Of a stretch of DNA of 64,000 nt, positions 52,938-62,430 are shown one piece after another. The position numbers and the translations under genes are program-made. Positions within the stretch are counted from its first letter, which is position 1. Every line of letters begins with the position of its first letter. The stretch spans positions 1,299,299 to 1,363,298 of the forward strand of contig NZ_SJPV01000001.1 of NCBI RefSeq assembly GCF_007860135.1, read 5' to 3'. Source of the DNA: Novipirellula artificiosorum. GTDB lineage: Bacteria; Planctomycetota; Planctomycetia; Pirellulales; Pirellulaceae. The notes beneath the pieces were generated by a model that saw only the letters and a program-made list of their open reading frames with translations, was not told where the DNA came from and searched no databases.

Positions 52938-53119
52938 CGGGAACCGCGGTTCCGTCGCGAAGCGACGCTTTTCAGAATCGGTCTCGGCAATTACTTTAGT
53001 GGACCAACCTATTCTAACTCCATCACGCCCCTTTGGGGGGCAGCACTGCTGGGCGGAAATCGTCCGGTGGTGATTTTTGGATGATCAGTGAGTCGAATTA
53101 CCCTGCGGAGAAAAACCTC

Positions 53120-54301
53120 GTGAGCAATGCTCGATACCTATTTACCAGTGAATCCGTCAGCATGGGCCACCCCGACAAGCTGGCCGACCGTATTTCCGAC
53201 GGAATCTTAGACGCGTTGCTCGCCCAAGACCCCAATAGCCGCGTTGCATGTGAGACGATGGTCACAACGGGAATCGCCATTGTTGCCGGCGAGATTTCGA
53301 CCAAAGCGGTGGTTCAATATTCCGACGTGATTCGCGAAGTGATCAATGAAGTCGGCTACACCGACGACCAAATGGGTATTTGTGGCGACACCTGTGCCGT
53401 GATGGTTTCGCTCGATACGCAAAGCCCCGATATCGCTCAAGGGGTGAATGAAGACGGGGCGGCCGGAAAAGACGTCGGAGCGGGCGACCAAGGCTTGATG
53501 TTTGGCTATGCATGCAAAGATACGCCGGAACTGATGCCGCTGCCGATCGCTCTTTCGCACCGCATTATCAATCGGATCACGGAAGCGAGATTTGCTAAGG
53601 AAGTCGATTGGCTCCGTCCCGATAACAAGTCGCAAGTCACCGTGGAATACGAAGGCTCGAAGCCCGTTCGAATTGACACGGTGGTGGTCAGTGCACAGCA
53701 TGGTCCGGATGTGACCAATGACGAAATCCGAAAATTCATCATCGAAAAGGTCATCAAGCCTTCGATCCCTGCGGAGTTGGACAAAGGTGATATCAAATAC
53801 CACATCAATCCAACCGGCCGATTCGTCGTCGGTGGACCCCATGGTGATTGTGGTCTGACCGGACGCAAGATCATCGTCGATACCTATGGCGGTTGGGGAC
53901 GTCACGGTGGGGGTGCGTTCAGTGGCAAGGACTCGACGAAGGTGGACCGAAGTGCGGCCTACATGGCTCGCTATGTCGCCAAGAACATCGTCGCAGCGGG
54001 CTTGGCGGAACGTTGTGAAGTACAACTTGCCTATGCCATCGGAGTGACCGAACCGGTCAGCGTCCATGTTGACACCGAGGGCACGGGCAAGGTTGATGAT
54101 GCGAAGCTTTGCGAACTCGTTCGCGAGCATTTTCCCCTGACGCCATCGGGCATCATCAATCATCTGCAACTTCGTCGTCCGATCTTCCGCCAAACCAGTG
54201 CCGGTGGGCACTTTGGTCGCGAAGGGGACGCGTTCACGTGGGAAAAGACCGACAAGGCGGAAGCTTTGTCCGAAGCGGCAGGCGCCGCGGCAACCGCGTA
54301 G
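53120..54301 (+). CDS. metK: S-adenosylmethionine synthase
   Basis: I chose GTG 53120 ([20 protein letters not shown]) because GCGGAG lies about ten bases upstream and known enzymes start the same way; the frame is open to ATG 53081. The 393-aa protein has GHPDK (ATP/Mg), [12 protein letters not shown] (residues ~115-126), the flexible-loop region, [20 protein letters not shown], and [20 protein letters not shown] with the essential Lys/Asp. It makes SAM from methionine and ATP in the cytoplasm. I saw no SAM riboswitch in the 250 bases upstream, only small hairpins. Confidence 0.96.
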   Translation: MSNARYLFTSESVSMGHPDKLADRISDGILDALLAQDPNSRVACETMVTTGIAIVAGEISTKAVVQYSDVIREVINEVGYTDDQMGICGDTCAVMVSLDTQSPDIAQGVNEDGAAGKDVGAGDQGLMFGYACKDTPELMPLPIALSHRIINRITEARFAKEVDWLRPDNKSQVTVEYEGSKPVRIDTVVVSAQHGPDVTNDEIRKFIIEKVIKPSIPAELDKGDIKYHINPTGRFVVGGPHGDCGLTGRKIIVDTYGGWGRHGGGAFSGKDSTKVDRSAAYMARYVAKNIVAAGLAERCEVQLAYAIGVTEPVSVHVDTEGTGKVDDAKLCELVREHFPLTPSGIINHLQLRRPIFRQTSAGGHFGREGDAFTWEKTDKAEALSEAAGAAATA

Positions 54302-54339
54302 TTGACTTTCGATCGTTACCGCACCCAATCGAGACGACC

Positions 54340-55191
54340 GTGCAATTGGCTTGGACGACCGATCCCCATTTCGACCACGTCAACGTGGACTCGATGGATC
54401 GGTGGTTCGAGCACGTTGCGTCGCAGCGTCCATGTGGCTTGATCGTCACCGGTGATCTTTCCGAGGGAAGCGACGTCGTCGTGCAATTGCGACGATTGGC
54501 GTTGACGCTCGGCATCCCGATCTATTTTGTTCTGGGCAATCATGATTTCTACCAAAGTTCCATTGCCCGAACGCGTCAACAAGTTGTGTCGTTCGCTCGC
54601 GACCAAGATCAACTCTTCTACTTGACCGATGTGGGGCCGATTCAACTTGCCGAAGGTGTCTATTTGACCGGTGATGATGGATGGGGCGATGCGACGATTG
54701 GCAACTATGAAGCATCGCCCATTCGGCTGCGCGATTTTGAACAGATCGAAGATTTCCGCGACGCGGATCCCACGGAGCGCAAAGCGATGTTGCAACGCGA
54801 AGGGGCCGATTCTGCGGCGCGATTGAGAGCCAAGCTTGAATCGATTCCCATGGATGCAGCGAAAGTTTTGATCGCGACGCATCTCCCTCCCTTTGCCGAA
54901 AGCTGCTGGTACCAAGGCCGAACGACGGATGAGTTTTGGGCTCCGTTCTTCGTTTGTGGCAGCATTGGAAAAATGCTTCTCGATGTTTGCTCCGCTCGAA
55001 GCCACTGCGACTGGATCGTGTTATGCGGACACACGCATCACGACGGCGTCGCGACGCTGGCCGACAACTTAACGGTTTACACCGGAGCCGCCTGCTACGG
55101 AGATCCAGGGATCGAAGCGATGATCCAGGTTGAGGCGAACGGGGTTCGTCTTGCACCTTTTCGGGGCGGCAAGAGCACGCACACCATTTGA
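54340..55191 (+). CDS. Metallophosphoesterase
   Basis: GTG 54340 is the first suitable start after metK (38 bp gap); the open frame upstream overlaps metK and is a shadow. The 283-aa protein has the calcineurin-like set: TDPHFDHV (D-x-H), VTGDLSEG, VLGNHDFYQ (GNHD), IATHLPPF and CGHTHHDG (GHxH). It should bind two metals and cleave phosphoesters; the substrate is unknown. Probably cytoplasmic and co-transcribed with metK. Confidence 0.92.
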   Translation: MQLAWTTDPHFDHVNVDSMDRWFEHVASQRPCGLIVTGDLSEGSDVVVQLRRLALTLGIPIYFVLGNHDFYQSSIARTRQQVVSFARDQDQLFYLTDVGPIQLAEGVYLTGDDGWGDATIGNYEASPIRLRDFEQIEDFRDADPTERKAMLQREGADSAARLRAKLESIPMDAAKVLIATHLPPFAESCWYQGRTTDEFWAPFFVCGSIGKMLLDVCSARSHCDWIVLCGHTHHDGVATLADNLTVYTGAACYGDPGIEAMIQVEANGVRLAPFRGGKSTHTI

Positions 55192-55225
55192 TCGTGGGCA
55201 CTGGTGCGCTTTTGTCGGACGAACC

Positions 55226-55657
55226 CTAAGACGCCCCCAGGCGTAGGTTGATCACCCTCGCCATCTTCTGCAGGTCTTCGGGCTGTCGAACGCGAAGCAT
55301 CGCTCCAAATTCCGAGAGCGTCGCTTCGTGGCAGGTTGCGAGCTGCGAGCATGCTGCGATTTGGACCACTTGCGGTAGCGATCGAGTGAGCGCCATCATG
55401 AAGCGAGTGGATTCCGCAAACGAATCGGGCGTGATCTCCCAAACGACCACGATGTGTGGTTGGCCTTGCCGCAATTGGCGCCCTGCCAAAGCGACGACTT
55501 CATCGTCATCCGCAGCGCGGACCACGGGGGTTACCGAATCGGCAAGCTGCTCGGTACAGAAACAGCGGACCGCTTCGATCCATCGATTCCCGTGTTCACA
55601 GACGATCCAAGGCCGTTCAGGCGACGCATCGAATAGGCCATCGGCAAACGCATTCAT
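55226..55657 (-). CDS. Hypothetical protein coupled to the regulator gene
   Basis: The 143-aa protein (MNAFADGLFDASPERPWIVC...) has an alternating beta/alpha pattern (RQGQPHIVVVWEITPD, ALTRSLPQVVQIAACSQLAT) that looks like a degenerate receiver or Rossmann-like domain, ending QKMARVINLRLG. No known motif is certain. Its ATG overlaps the regulator's TGA by 4 bp (ATGA), so it is translationally coupled and may be its partner. Confidence 0.78.
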   Translation of the reverse strand: MNAFADGLFDASPERPWIVCEHGNRWIEAVRCFCTEQLADSVTPVVRAADDDEVVALAGRQLRQGQPHIVVVWEITPDSFAESTRFMMALTRSLPQVVQIAACSQLATCHEATLSEFGAMLRVRQPEDLQKMARVINLRLGAS

Positions 55658-57126
55658 TCGTCGTCACTCGTCCCGCCTTTGGCGGCTACATCCAATCGCC
55701 GAATCAAACGCGATCGCGTGATGCCAAGGACGCGTGCAGCGGCCGCTCGATTCCCGCCCGTCGATTCGAGGGCCCTCTCAATCAGTTTGATCTCGTACGC
55801 CTCGAGCAAGTGATCGAGTGCCAGATCGATGCAGGGCTTGGTTTTCGGCTTTGCGGCCGGATGGTACGAGCGGATCGCAAGTGGCAAGTGTTCCGCACCG
55901 ATATGGTCCCCCGGAGCACTGCGGATTGCATGACGGAGGGCGGCATCAAGCTCAGCGAAATTATTGGGCCAAGGGTAGCTCACCAAAGAATCAATCGCGG
56001 CACGGCTGACACGTTCGGCACGCCCCTCGCCCGCAGCGTACCGCGAATCGACGATTCCAGTTGCTATAAGTGGGATGTCTTCGACACGCGACGCCAACGG
56101 TACGAGCGAGATCGTCAGACCACCGATCTTTTCGATCAAGTCGGCAATGATCATGCGTCTCGGTTCAGGCAATTCCGTCGTCAAGGTGGGCGCAAGGTCG
56201 TATTCTCCCATCGCCGAATCCTGCAAAACCACGCCGTCGCTCGAGCATAAACCGATGATGCGAAAGCGATGGGTGAATCTCTCGACGAGATTGGCAAGAT
56301 GCCGCTGAGCCTCAACCGGCATTTCGTCCAGGTCTCTCACGATCGCAGTCGCCAGAGCGTCGGGCGATTCGGTGAGTCGGTTGACTGCGGGGATGATCGA
56401 GGCATCCAAGAGTTCGGGGTCCATTAACGGCCCATCGACCATGACCAGCGGCTCGCGGGGACATGCCGTGTGGTGAATTTGTCGTGCAATCGACTCCGCC
56501 GCCGATCCAGGCGGACCAAAAAAGCCAAGGTGAGTGCGCAGTGACGCAGCGACGTGTAACCGAGATCGGATACGGCGTGCTGCCAAGGAGGTGCCAGCGG
56601 TTGCTAAGGTGGCAATCGAAGCATGCTCTTTTCGCCAAGCATCAAGTTGTGCACGAACAATTGCTGCGTTTGCTATCTCTTCATGGATCGTCCGATCGTC
56701 GAATTGTCCTGCAATGGCGAAGACAAACGATGATTCCTGAGAACCAATTCGCACAAAACGAACATCGAGCGGTTCGATCCGCTGGGGGGGAAACGAACTC
56801 GGTTTCGCCTGGCCCGCCGCCAGCGGGCGGTGCGTCTGGCCCGCCGCCAGCGGGCGGTGCGGCTGCACACGTAACGAAGCCGTCCCACGAGAACGAAGCC
56901 CGGGAGGGGCTGACAGCGTAGCAGCAAGCTGGTCCAGCGGGTCATCCGAAACGGGACTGCCTGCTACCGCGCGGCGGTTCAGCAAGGCCTCACCCTCGAG
57001 ACCAAGCCAGCGTGCCGTGGCGGCCGACAAGTAGACCAGCTTGCCGTCGGGGCCTATCGCCCAAACGGGAGCATCGGATGCGTCCAGCAGACGCATCAAG
57101 TTTCGGATTTTGGTGCCAGCGGTCAT
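55654..57126 (-). CDS. PAS / degenerate AAA+ / Fis-HTH regulator
   Basis: The 490-aa protein has a PAS-like N-terminus (LLDASDAPVWAIGPDGKLVY) and a low-complexity insert. An AAA+ region of NtrC type follows, but Walker A reads FFGPPGSAAESIARQIH (GK replaced) and no GAFTGA loop is present. VRDLDEMPVEAQRHL stands at Walker B, and ISLVPLASRVEDIPLIATGI and YPWPNNFAELDAALRHAI are the usual C-terminal AAA elements. A Fis-type helix-turn-helix ends the protein (GGNRAAAARVLGITRSRLIR). It likely binds DNA but cannot power open-complex formation as a normal sigma54 activator. Overlaps the downstream gene by 4 bp. Confidence 0.88.
   Translation of the reverse strand: MTAGTKIRNLMRLLDASDAPVWAIGPDGKLVYLSAATARWLGLEGEALLNRRAVAGSPVSDDPLDQLAATLSAPPGLRSRGTASLRVQPHRPLAAGQTHRPLAAGQAKPSSFPPQRIEPLDVRFVRIGSQESSFVFAIAGQFDDRTIHEEIANAAIVRAQLDAWRKEHASIATLATAGTSLAARRIRSRLHVAASLRTHLGFFGPPGSAAESIARQIHHTACPREPLVMVDGPLMDPELLDASIIPAVNRLTESPDALATAIVRDLDEMPVEAQRHLANLVERFTHRFRIIGLCSSDGVVLQDSAMGEYDLAPTLTTELPEPRRMIIADLIEKIGGLTISLVPLASRVEDIPLIATGIVDSRYAAGEGRAERVSRAAIDSLVSYPWPNNFAELDAALRHAIRSAPGDHIGAEHLPLAIRSYHPAAKPKTKPCIDLALDHLLEAYEIKLIERALESTGGNRAAAARVLGITRSRLIRRLDVAAKGGTSDDE
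56809..56862 (-). repeat. Tandem 27-bp hairpin repeat inside the regulator gene
   Basis: Two copies of CTGGCCCGCCGCCAGCGGGC... (27 bp each) encode HRPLAAGQT/HRPLAAGQA. Each contains a GCCCGC/GCGGGC stem, like an intergenic REP-type repeat inserted in frame. Confidence 0.75.
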
Positions 57127-57159
57127 GGACCCTATCTTCGGAGGTCCCGGCGGACTCCG

Positions 57160-57483
57160 CTAGAACACGTCCAAGATGAAATGATGTCCTTGGTGAAAGC
57201 GGCGGCTGCTGGGGTAATAGTTGTGCCACTTCTTATTGTAAACCGGGATTCGCATTTCTGGCGGATAGCGGTAGTACATGCTATCACTGCTCTGGAAATA
57301 CTCTTGGCTGTAGAAGTTCTGCGGATAGTAAACGTACGGATAGTGGTAAAAGCGATTCCAATCGCGGGAGCCGGCTTGGCCACCCCAGTTTTGGCCGTAG
57401 GCATGCTGTTCGGCCGAGGCGGAATCCGCGAGGGCGAAACAACTGCACGAGACCACAGCAGCAATCAGTAAATGGCGGAGCAT
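57160..57483 (-). CDS. Small exported Tyr-rich protein
   Basis: The 107-aa protein has a signal peptide (LRHLLIAAVVSCSCFALADS, ASAEQ) and a Tyr/Arg/His-rich mature part (NRFYHYPYVYYPQNFYSQEY, SMYYRYPPEMRIPVYNKKWH). I recall very similar short proteins in Rhodopirellula-type genomes, annotated without functional evidence. It could be a surface or cell-wall-associated protein. The gene lies downstream of nothing on its strand and has its own upstream region. Confidence 0.85.
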   Translation of the reverse strand: MLRHLLIAAVVSCSCFALADSASAEQHAYGQNWGGQAGSRDWNRFYHYPYVYYPQNFYSQEYFQSSDSMYYRYPPEMRIPVYNKKWHNYYPSSRRFHQGHHFILDVF

Positions 57484-57767
57484 CCGGTATTTCTCCCACT
57501 CGGGGCTTCCTGTCGAGTGCGCGATGAAGGCACACTCGGGCGTTGGTCGTAAAGGAACGTACCAGGACTATCGGCACATTCAGTATCACCGGTTGAGTCG
57601 TTCATGAGCCGAATGAGCAGCAAAATTCTGCGCATCCGACGAAACGGACCGTTGATTCGACTTCTCAGACCCCACCCCAGCGACCTATGATGGAAGGGCC
57701 GAGATGATTGAAGAATCGGCAGAAGCCTTTCTTACCCAATAATTCCATCTTTCCGTTGGTCAACCGT

Positions 57768-59228
57768 ATGTCGATTCGCCAAATTACCGCGATCGTTTTG
57801 GTCGCGTTCGCAGTCGTGACATCGCCGGTCGTTACCGTAGCCTGTCCGTTCTGTAGTGCGGTAGGCCAAACGCTTCGGCAGGAGATGGCTTTGATGGATG
57901 CGGTCGTGATCGCCACCTCGATCGAAGGCGATTCGGCACGAAATTTGGAGACCGGTGAGGTCCGAATGCGGATCGAGCGGGTGTTGAAGGGGGGCGATTT
58001 GGTCAAGCAGGGCCAAGAAGTCAATGCGATCTACTATGGCGAAGTGGCGGTCGGTCGGCGGTTCATGCTTTCTGGGGTGGATCCGCCCGACATGCAGTGG
58101 TCTTGCCTGCCACTGAGTGAACGAGCCGAGGCTTATGTGGTGAAGATTCCAACGCTCGGCGAGGACGACTCCGAACGACTCAAGTTCTATTACGACTACC
58201 TGCAAGATGACGAAGCGATGTTGTCGCGCGACGCCTACGACGAGTTCGCGATCGCCCCTTATGCATCGTTAAAAGCGCTGAAGCCGCAAATCGATCATCC
58301 GAAGTTGGTGGAATGGATTGGCAATCCTGAAACGAGTGTCGATCGCAAGCGATTGTATTTGACGATGCTTGGCGTGGTGGGCGATCAGCAGGATTTGCCG
58401 TTTTTGGAGCAAATGCTGCGAAGTTCTCAAAAAAGCACTCGCAGCGGTTTGGACGCGCTGATCGGCTGCTATTTGACCCTTGCGGGTGAAAAGGGGCTGG
58501 CGGACGTTGACGAGCTGTTTTTGGAGAACAAGAAAGCATCCTATGCCGACACCTACGCCGCGATCATGGCGATCCGATTTCATGGAACCGAAGGGGATGT
58601 GATTCCTCGCAGCGCGTTGGTCGAATCGCTTCATCATGTGCTCGATCGTAAGGACCTCGCCGATTTGGTGATCCCTGACCTTTCACGGTGGTCCGATTGG
58701 AGCCAAATCGAGAAGATGAGAGAGCTGTTTTTACAAGCGGATCCTGACAACAACTGGGTCCGAGTGCCGGTGGTGAATTATCTGCGGGCCTGTCCACGGC
58801 CCGAGGCAGCAAAGCTGCTTGAGGAGCTTGAGAAAGTCGATCCTGACAGCATCAAACGGGCGAACAGCTTTTTCTCGATTCCCGTGCCAGCGCAAGACAC
58901 GAGCGAGTCGGAGACGTCGATACAGCGAAAAACGGATCGAAAGACGGTCCAAAGGAGCGAGAACGAGTCGAAGAAGCCGGCTGCCATGCTCACTCGGGTA
59001 GGCCCGCCCGCTCAGAAAGGCCCGCTTGCACCGAACGGAACGGTCGGGACGGGCATCGCCGCCCCCGATCCGGTTGGCTTTGGCGAACGCAAAGCCGCCG
59101 GTTTAGGGCCGATGGCCGCGACACCGAACCCTTGGCGATTGGCTTACGTAGTTTCGCTAGCTCTGTCCACGATCATGATTGGGCAATTCTTGCTGCTCTC
59201 GGGCGGTCCCCAAGCGAGCGGCTTGTAA
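57768..59228 (+). CDS. Exported protein with CPFC motif and C-terminal membrane anchor
   Basis: ATG 57768 opens a signal peptide (MSIRQITAIVLVAFAVVTSP, VVTVACPFCSAVG); the Cys pair lies immediately after it. A beta-rich segment (~30-130; DAVVIATSIEGDSARN, LKGGDLVKQGQEVNAIYYGE) and a helical HEAT-like region (~150-380; LDALIGCYLTLAGEKGLADV) follow. A Ser/Pro/Lys-rich linker and a C-terminal membrane helix (LAYVVSLALSTIMIGQFLLL) end the 486-aa protein. Family not named; likely an envelope protein. Confidence 0.8.
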   Translation: MSIRQITAIVLVAFAVVTSPVVTVACPFCSAVGQTLRQEMALMDAVVIATSIEGDSARNLETGEVRMRIERVLKGGDLVKQGQEVNAIYYGEVAVGRRFMLSGVDPPDMQWSCLPLSERAEAYVVKIPTLGEDDSERLKFYYDYLQDDEAMLSRDAYDEFAIAPYASLKALKPQIDHPKLVEWIGNPETSVDRKRLYLTMLGVVGDQQDLPFLEQMLRSSQKSTRSGLDALIGCYLTLAGEKGLADVDELFLENKKASYADTYAAIMAIRFHGTEGDVIPRSALVESLHHVLDRKDLADLVIPDLSRWSDWSQIEKMRELFLQADPDNNWVRVPVVNYLRACPRPEAAKLLEELEKVDPDSIKRANSFFSIPVPAQDTSESETSIQRKTDRKTVQRSENESKKPAAMLTRVGPPAQKGPLAPNGTVGTGIAAPDPVGFGERKAAGLGPMAATPNPWRLAYVVSLALSTIMIGQFLLLSGGPQASGL

Positions 59229-59330
59229 GCCCATTCGGCTGCGAACTCCGGTCATCGGGTGGCATGGGGCTACGTCAGGTCAGGATTTGGTAGTTGACAC
59301 CCCTTTTCGCACTAGGTGCTCAAGAAAAAA

Positions 59331-60008
59331 ATGTCTGCGGAACTTCAGATGTCGACAGCCGATGATGCGGTCGATTTTCCTTATCGAGCGGTTAACCGAC
59401 CAGCCATTGCGTCGGTGTTTTTTTTCATTCTCGCTTTGCCGGGTCTGATTCCAACGTTTGCCCCGATGTTGGTTCTTGCCTTCGTTGGCTTGGGAACGGC
59501 TTTGGTCGGGGCGCGTGCGATCCGCCGCTACCCCAACGAGTACAGCGGTGGTGGATTAGCGATGTTTGGCATGATTGCGAATTTGTCGCTCCTGATCGGC
59601 GGCAGCTCGTTGCATGCGTACATTTTCATGACCGAGGTCCCCGAGGGTTACCAGCGCGTTCCGTTTTACCAGCTTCAGCAACCCGACGAGGGTCCCGACT
59701 TCCCCACCGAATTTGCTACCGGTATTGACGGTGAAGACGTTTTCATTAAGGGTTACATCCACCCGTCGTCTGGGAGCGGATTGTTGCGCCAATTCATTCT
59801 TGTCCCCGACCTTGGCACTTGTTGCTTTGGAGGCCAACCCAAGAGCACTGCGATGATCGAAGTCACGCTGGCGGGTGGAAAAAGCGTGGAGGGTGGGATG
59901 ATCAAGCGGAAATTGGCGGGCAAATTCACCGTCAATCGCGTGCCTCACAAGAAGACGGATTTCGACAACATCGTCTTCTATCGGCTGAAAGCCGACCAAG
60001 TTCGCTAA
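59331..60008 (+). CDS. Membrane protein with DUF3299-like C-terminal domain
   Basis: ATG 59331 gives 225 aa; GTG 59316 is the alternative. Two to three membrane helices (~28-48 ASVFFFILALPGLIPTF, ~52-68, ~82-100) precede an exported domain with QFILVPDLGTCCFGGQPKST, the CCFG motif also found in the next gene's DUF3299 domain, and FTVNRVPHKKTDFDNIVFYR. Together with its neighbour it may form an envelope complex; function unknown. Confidence 0.8.
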   Translation: MSAELQMSTADDAVDFPYRAVNRPAIASVFFFILALPGLIPTFAPMLVLAFVGLGTALVGARAIRRYPNEYSGGGLAMFGMIANLSLLIGGSSLHAYIFMTEVPEGYQRVPFYQLQQPDEGPDFPTEFATGIDGEDVFIKGYIHPSSGSGLLRQFILVPDLGTCCFGGQPKSTAMIEVTLAGGKSVEGGMIKRKLAGKFTVNRVPHKKTDFDNIVFYRLKADQVR

Positions 60009-60041
60009 GGCTCTACCCTTTCCCTTTAGAAACGACTGCGC

Positions 60042-60602
60042 ATGGTTTTCCTTCAAACCTCTCGATCGATGCTGTCTCTGCTGGTGGCGTTTTTTTTTGC
60101 GGCGTCGAGTTCGGTGATTTCGGCTCAAGGCCCTCAGCGGAGCCAGATGCCCGAGACTCGTAAACCGGTCGAAGTGCGAAAGAGCAGTGAAGCGTCGCTG
60201 GCAAAAGGCGATATCACGTTTGACGATTTAAAGTTTGACATCGAGAAAGATGGTGTCTTCGATAAGTCGCGTTTGACCAAAGAGGTGAAGGGGCTGGAAG
60301 GTGTGAAGGTCAAGCTTCGCGGCTACATTCTACCGAGCACGCTATTCAAGGAAACCGACATCGACCAGTTTGTCTTGGTGCGAGACAACCAAGAGTGTTG
60401 TTTCGGGCCGGGGGCAGCGCTTTTCGATTGCGTCATTATCGAGATGGTTCCCGGTAAAACCACTGATTTTGTCACCCGCCCCGTGACCGTCGAGGGCAAG
60501 TTCAAGATCGACACCGAGAAATACAAATACCCGGGTGGCCAGGGTCCGGGTGGCGCCAGTCACTTTGCCATCTTCAAAATTGCCGGTGAAGCGGTCAAAT
60601 AG
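60042..60602 (+). CDS. Exported DUF3299 protein
   Basis: The 186-aa protein has a signal peptide (MLSLLVAFFFAASSSVISAQ) and a DUF3299 domain: TFDDLKFDIEKDGVFDKSRL, VKLRGYILPSTLFKETDIDQ, FVLVRDNQECCFGPGAALFD and VTRPVTVEGKFKI. The CC pair may bind metal or form a disulfide. It lies 33 bp after the related membrane gene, so a duplication or a co-functioning pair is likely. Confidence 0.88.
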   Translation: MVFLQTSRSMLSLLVAFFFAASSSVISAQGPQRSQMPETRKPVEVRKSSEASLAKGDITFDDLKFDIEKDGVFDKSRLTKEVKGLEGVKVKLRGYILPSTLFKETDIDQFVLVRDNQECCFGPGAALFDCVIIEMVPGKTTDFVTRPVTVEGKFKIDTEKYKYPGGQGPGGASHFAIFKIAGEAVK

Positions 60603-60752
60603 TCGATCATTGGAAAATTGCTCTTGCTGCGTCCTGCGGTATCTTTTTAGTGTGGCGATCGTTTTAGGTGTACGAACCTGGTTTCGTTTCAAACGCCTTC
60701 TTCCCCTTGGAAACGATCAATGCACTCCCGAGCGAGCGAACCGAACACCGCG

Positions 60753-61580
60753 ATGCCCCGCAGACTGTGTCTGTTGGTGACCGCTCTGTTTGGCGGTGTT
60801 CTTCTCGGATGTAGTCAGAATCCCTACTTGGCCAGCTCACCCGGCGGGGCGTGGCAGGTCCCGCAAAGTGTCGCGGTTCAGCCCTCGGAGGCCCAAATCG
60901 CCGAGTTGAACCGACGCGTTCAGTTGCTCGACGACAATAACCGACAATTGCACACCCAATTGGCTCAGAGTGAGCAACAGTCGCAGGTCTATCGCGACGA
61001 GTTGAATCTCGTCCGTACCCAGCTTGCCGATACGACTCAGAGGCTCGAGTCGACGGCGATCGCAGCCAAAGAGGCCGAGAACCGCGTCCGTGGCTTCCAA
61101 GCTTCGACCCAAATGCGCGGCGGAACCAGTATTCAAGCCAACACGGATTTGACGCAAGCAGCGAGTCGATTGAATCTGGGAGGCGTTCCGGTCGAGAGAA
61201 ACGGGGACGTGATTCGTGTCATCGTCTCATCCGATCATCTGTTCCAACCGGGGACGATTCAGTTGTTGCCCCAGGCAGCCACCACGCTGGATCCCATCGC
61301 GGCTCAACTGCGAAGTGTCTTTCCGCGACAACGAATTGGAATCGAAGGCTATACCGATGATGCACCCTTGTATGGAGGCCAGGTCGCGACCAGTCACCAA
61401 TTGACAGCCGGTCAAGCGGCTTCGGTCCTCGACTTGTTGACGCGTCGTGCGGGCATGCCATCGCAACAATTGTTCACGGTGGCTCAAGGTGCCAACAACC
61501 CGCGTCAACCCAACACCTCGGCTGCCGGTCGCGCAGCCAACCGTCGCATCGAGTTAGTCGTCTATCCTGAGACGTTCTAG
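60753..61580 (+). CDS. OmpA-family lipoprotein with coiled coil
   Basis: ATG 60753 gives 275 aa and opens a lipoprotein signal (LCLLVTALFGGVLLGCSQNP, lipobox LLGC). Residues ~45-125 are a coiled coil (IAELNRRVQLLDDNNRQLHT). From ~150 an OmpA-like domain binds peptidoglycan: TIQLLPQAATTLDPIAAQLR, GIEGYTDDAPLYGG, AASVLDLLTRRAGMPSQQLF and AAGRAANRRIELVVYP. The D in YTDDAP and R in ANRRIE are the usual DAP-binding residues. It probably links the outer membrane to the wall. Confidence 0.92.
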   Translation: MPRRLCLLVTALFGGVLLGCSQNPYLASSPGGAWQVPQSVAVQPSEAQIAELNRRVQLLDDNNRQLHTQLAQSEQQSQVYRDELNLVRTQLADTTQRLESTAIAAKEAENRVRGFQASTQMRGGTSIQANTDLTQAASRLNLGGVPVERNGDVIRVIVSSDHLFQPGTIQLLPQAATTLDPIAAQLRSVFPRQRIGIEGYTDDAPLYGGQVATSHQLTAGQAASVLDLLTRRAGMPSQQLFTVAQGANNPRQPNTSAAGRAANRRIELVVYPETF

Positions 61581-61692
61581 TGCCTTTGGGTCCATGGCCA
61601 CGCGCGCTTGACGAAGACGCTATGATTGAGGGAATTCCGGGCCACGCCGGAACTCCTTTCCTGTTTGTCTAGCTCCTCGTTGAGTTTCGCTG

Positions 61693-62430
61693 ATGTTGAA
61701 AGTGCACTCGCTTGTCAAGTCCTTTTCGGTCGATGCGGGAGAGGTGCGCGCGGTGGATGAGCTTTCGTTTCTGGTGCCGAAACAAGAAGTCTACGGGCTG
61801 CTTGGGCCGAATGGGGCAGGCAAGACGACCACGCTGCGGATGATTCTCGGCCTACTCGATCCTGACCAGGGGTATGCGGAAGTGGAGGGGATCCGAACGG
61901 CTCAGGATCCGATCGCGGTGAAGTCGCGATTGGGTTTTGTTTCGGCAAGCGACGGAGTCTATCCGTGGCTGAGCGTTCGTGAGATGTTGCTCTATTTTGC
62001 CGATCTTTACGCGGTCGATCCGGATGTGGCCCACCGCCGTGCCGAAGAGCTCTCTGGGATGATGGGGATCGAAAAGTTGCTTGATCGGCGTGCCGGCACG
62101 CTCAGCACCGGACAGCGGCAGCGAGTGACGCTTGTGCGCGGCTTGATTCATGATCCTCCCGTCATGTTGCTCGATGAACCGACGCGAGGACTGGATGTGG
62201 TCGGAGTGCAAACGATTTTCGAGTACATTGATCATTTGAGGGATGTGGGAAAAGCGGTCGTCGTCTGCACTCACCGTCTCGATGAGGCCGAGCGGTTATG
62301 TGATCGCTTCGGATTGCTTCACCAAGGACGATTACAATACGAAGGTACCATGGGCGAACTACGAGCGGCGACTCATCGCGAGCACTTGGTGGATATGTTC
62401 GTTGATCTGATGAGTACAGCCACGGCATGA
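61693..62430 (+). CDS. natA: ABC exporter ATP-binding protein (NatA-like)
   Basis: The 245-aa ATPase has Walker A (GPNGAGKT), Q-loop region [20 protein letters not shown], signature [16 protein letters not shown], Walker B ([14 protein letters not shown]) and switch His ([16 protein letters not shown]). The pattern [19 protein letters not shown] matches NatA-type sodium or drug exporters. It overlaps the permease start by 4 bp (ATGA). Confidence 0.93.
   Translation: MLKVHSLVKSFSVDAGEVRAVDELSFLVPKQEVYGLLGPNGAGKTTTLRMILGLLDPDQGYAEVEGIRTAQDPIAVKSRLGFVSASDGVYPWLSVREMLLYFADLYAVDPDVAHRRAEELSGMMGIEKLLDRRAGTLSTGQRQRVTLVRGLIHDPPVMLLDEPTRGLDVVGVQTIFEYIDHLRDVGKAVVVCTHRLDEAERLCDRFGLLHQGRLQYEGTMGELRAATHREHLVDMFVDLMSTATA

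Noticed and set aside
52938..53119. SAM riboswitch upstream of metK
   Set aside because: I looked for the conserved SAM-I/II/IV-type core and found only short hairpins (GGAACCGCGGTTCC, GTCGC GAA GCGAC).
54109..54339. Extension of the metallophosphoesterase frame upstream into metK
   Set aside because: It would overlap metK by almost 200 bp and lies before the first beta strand; GTG 54340 is more plausible.
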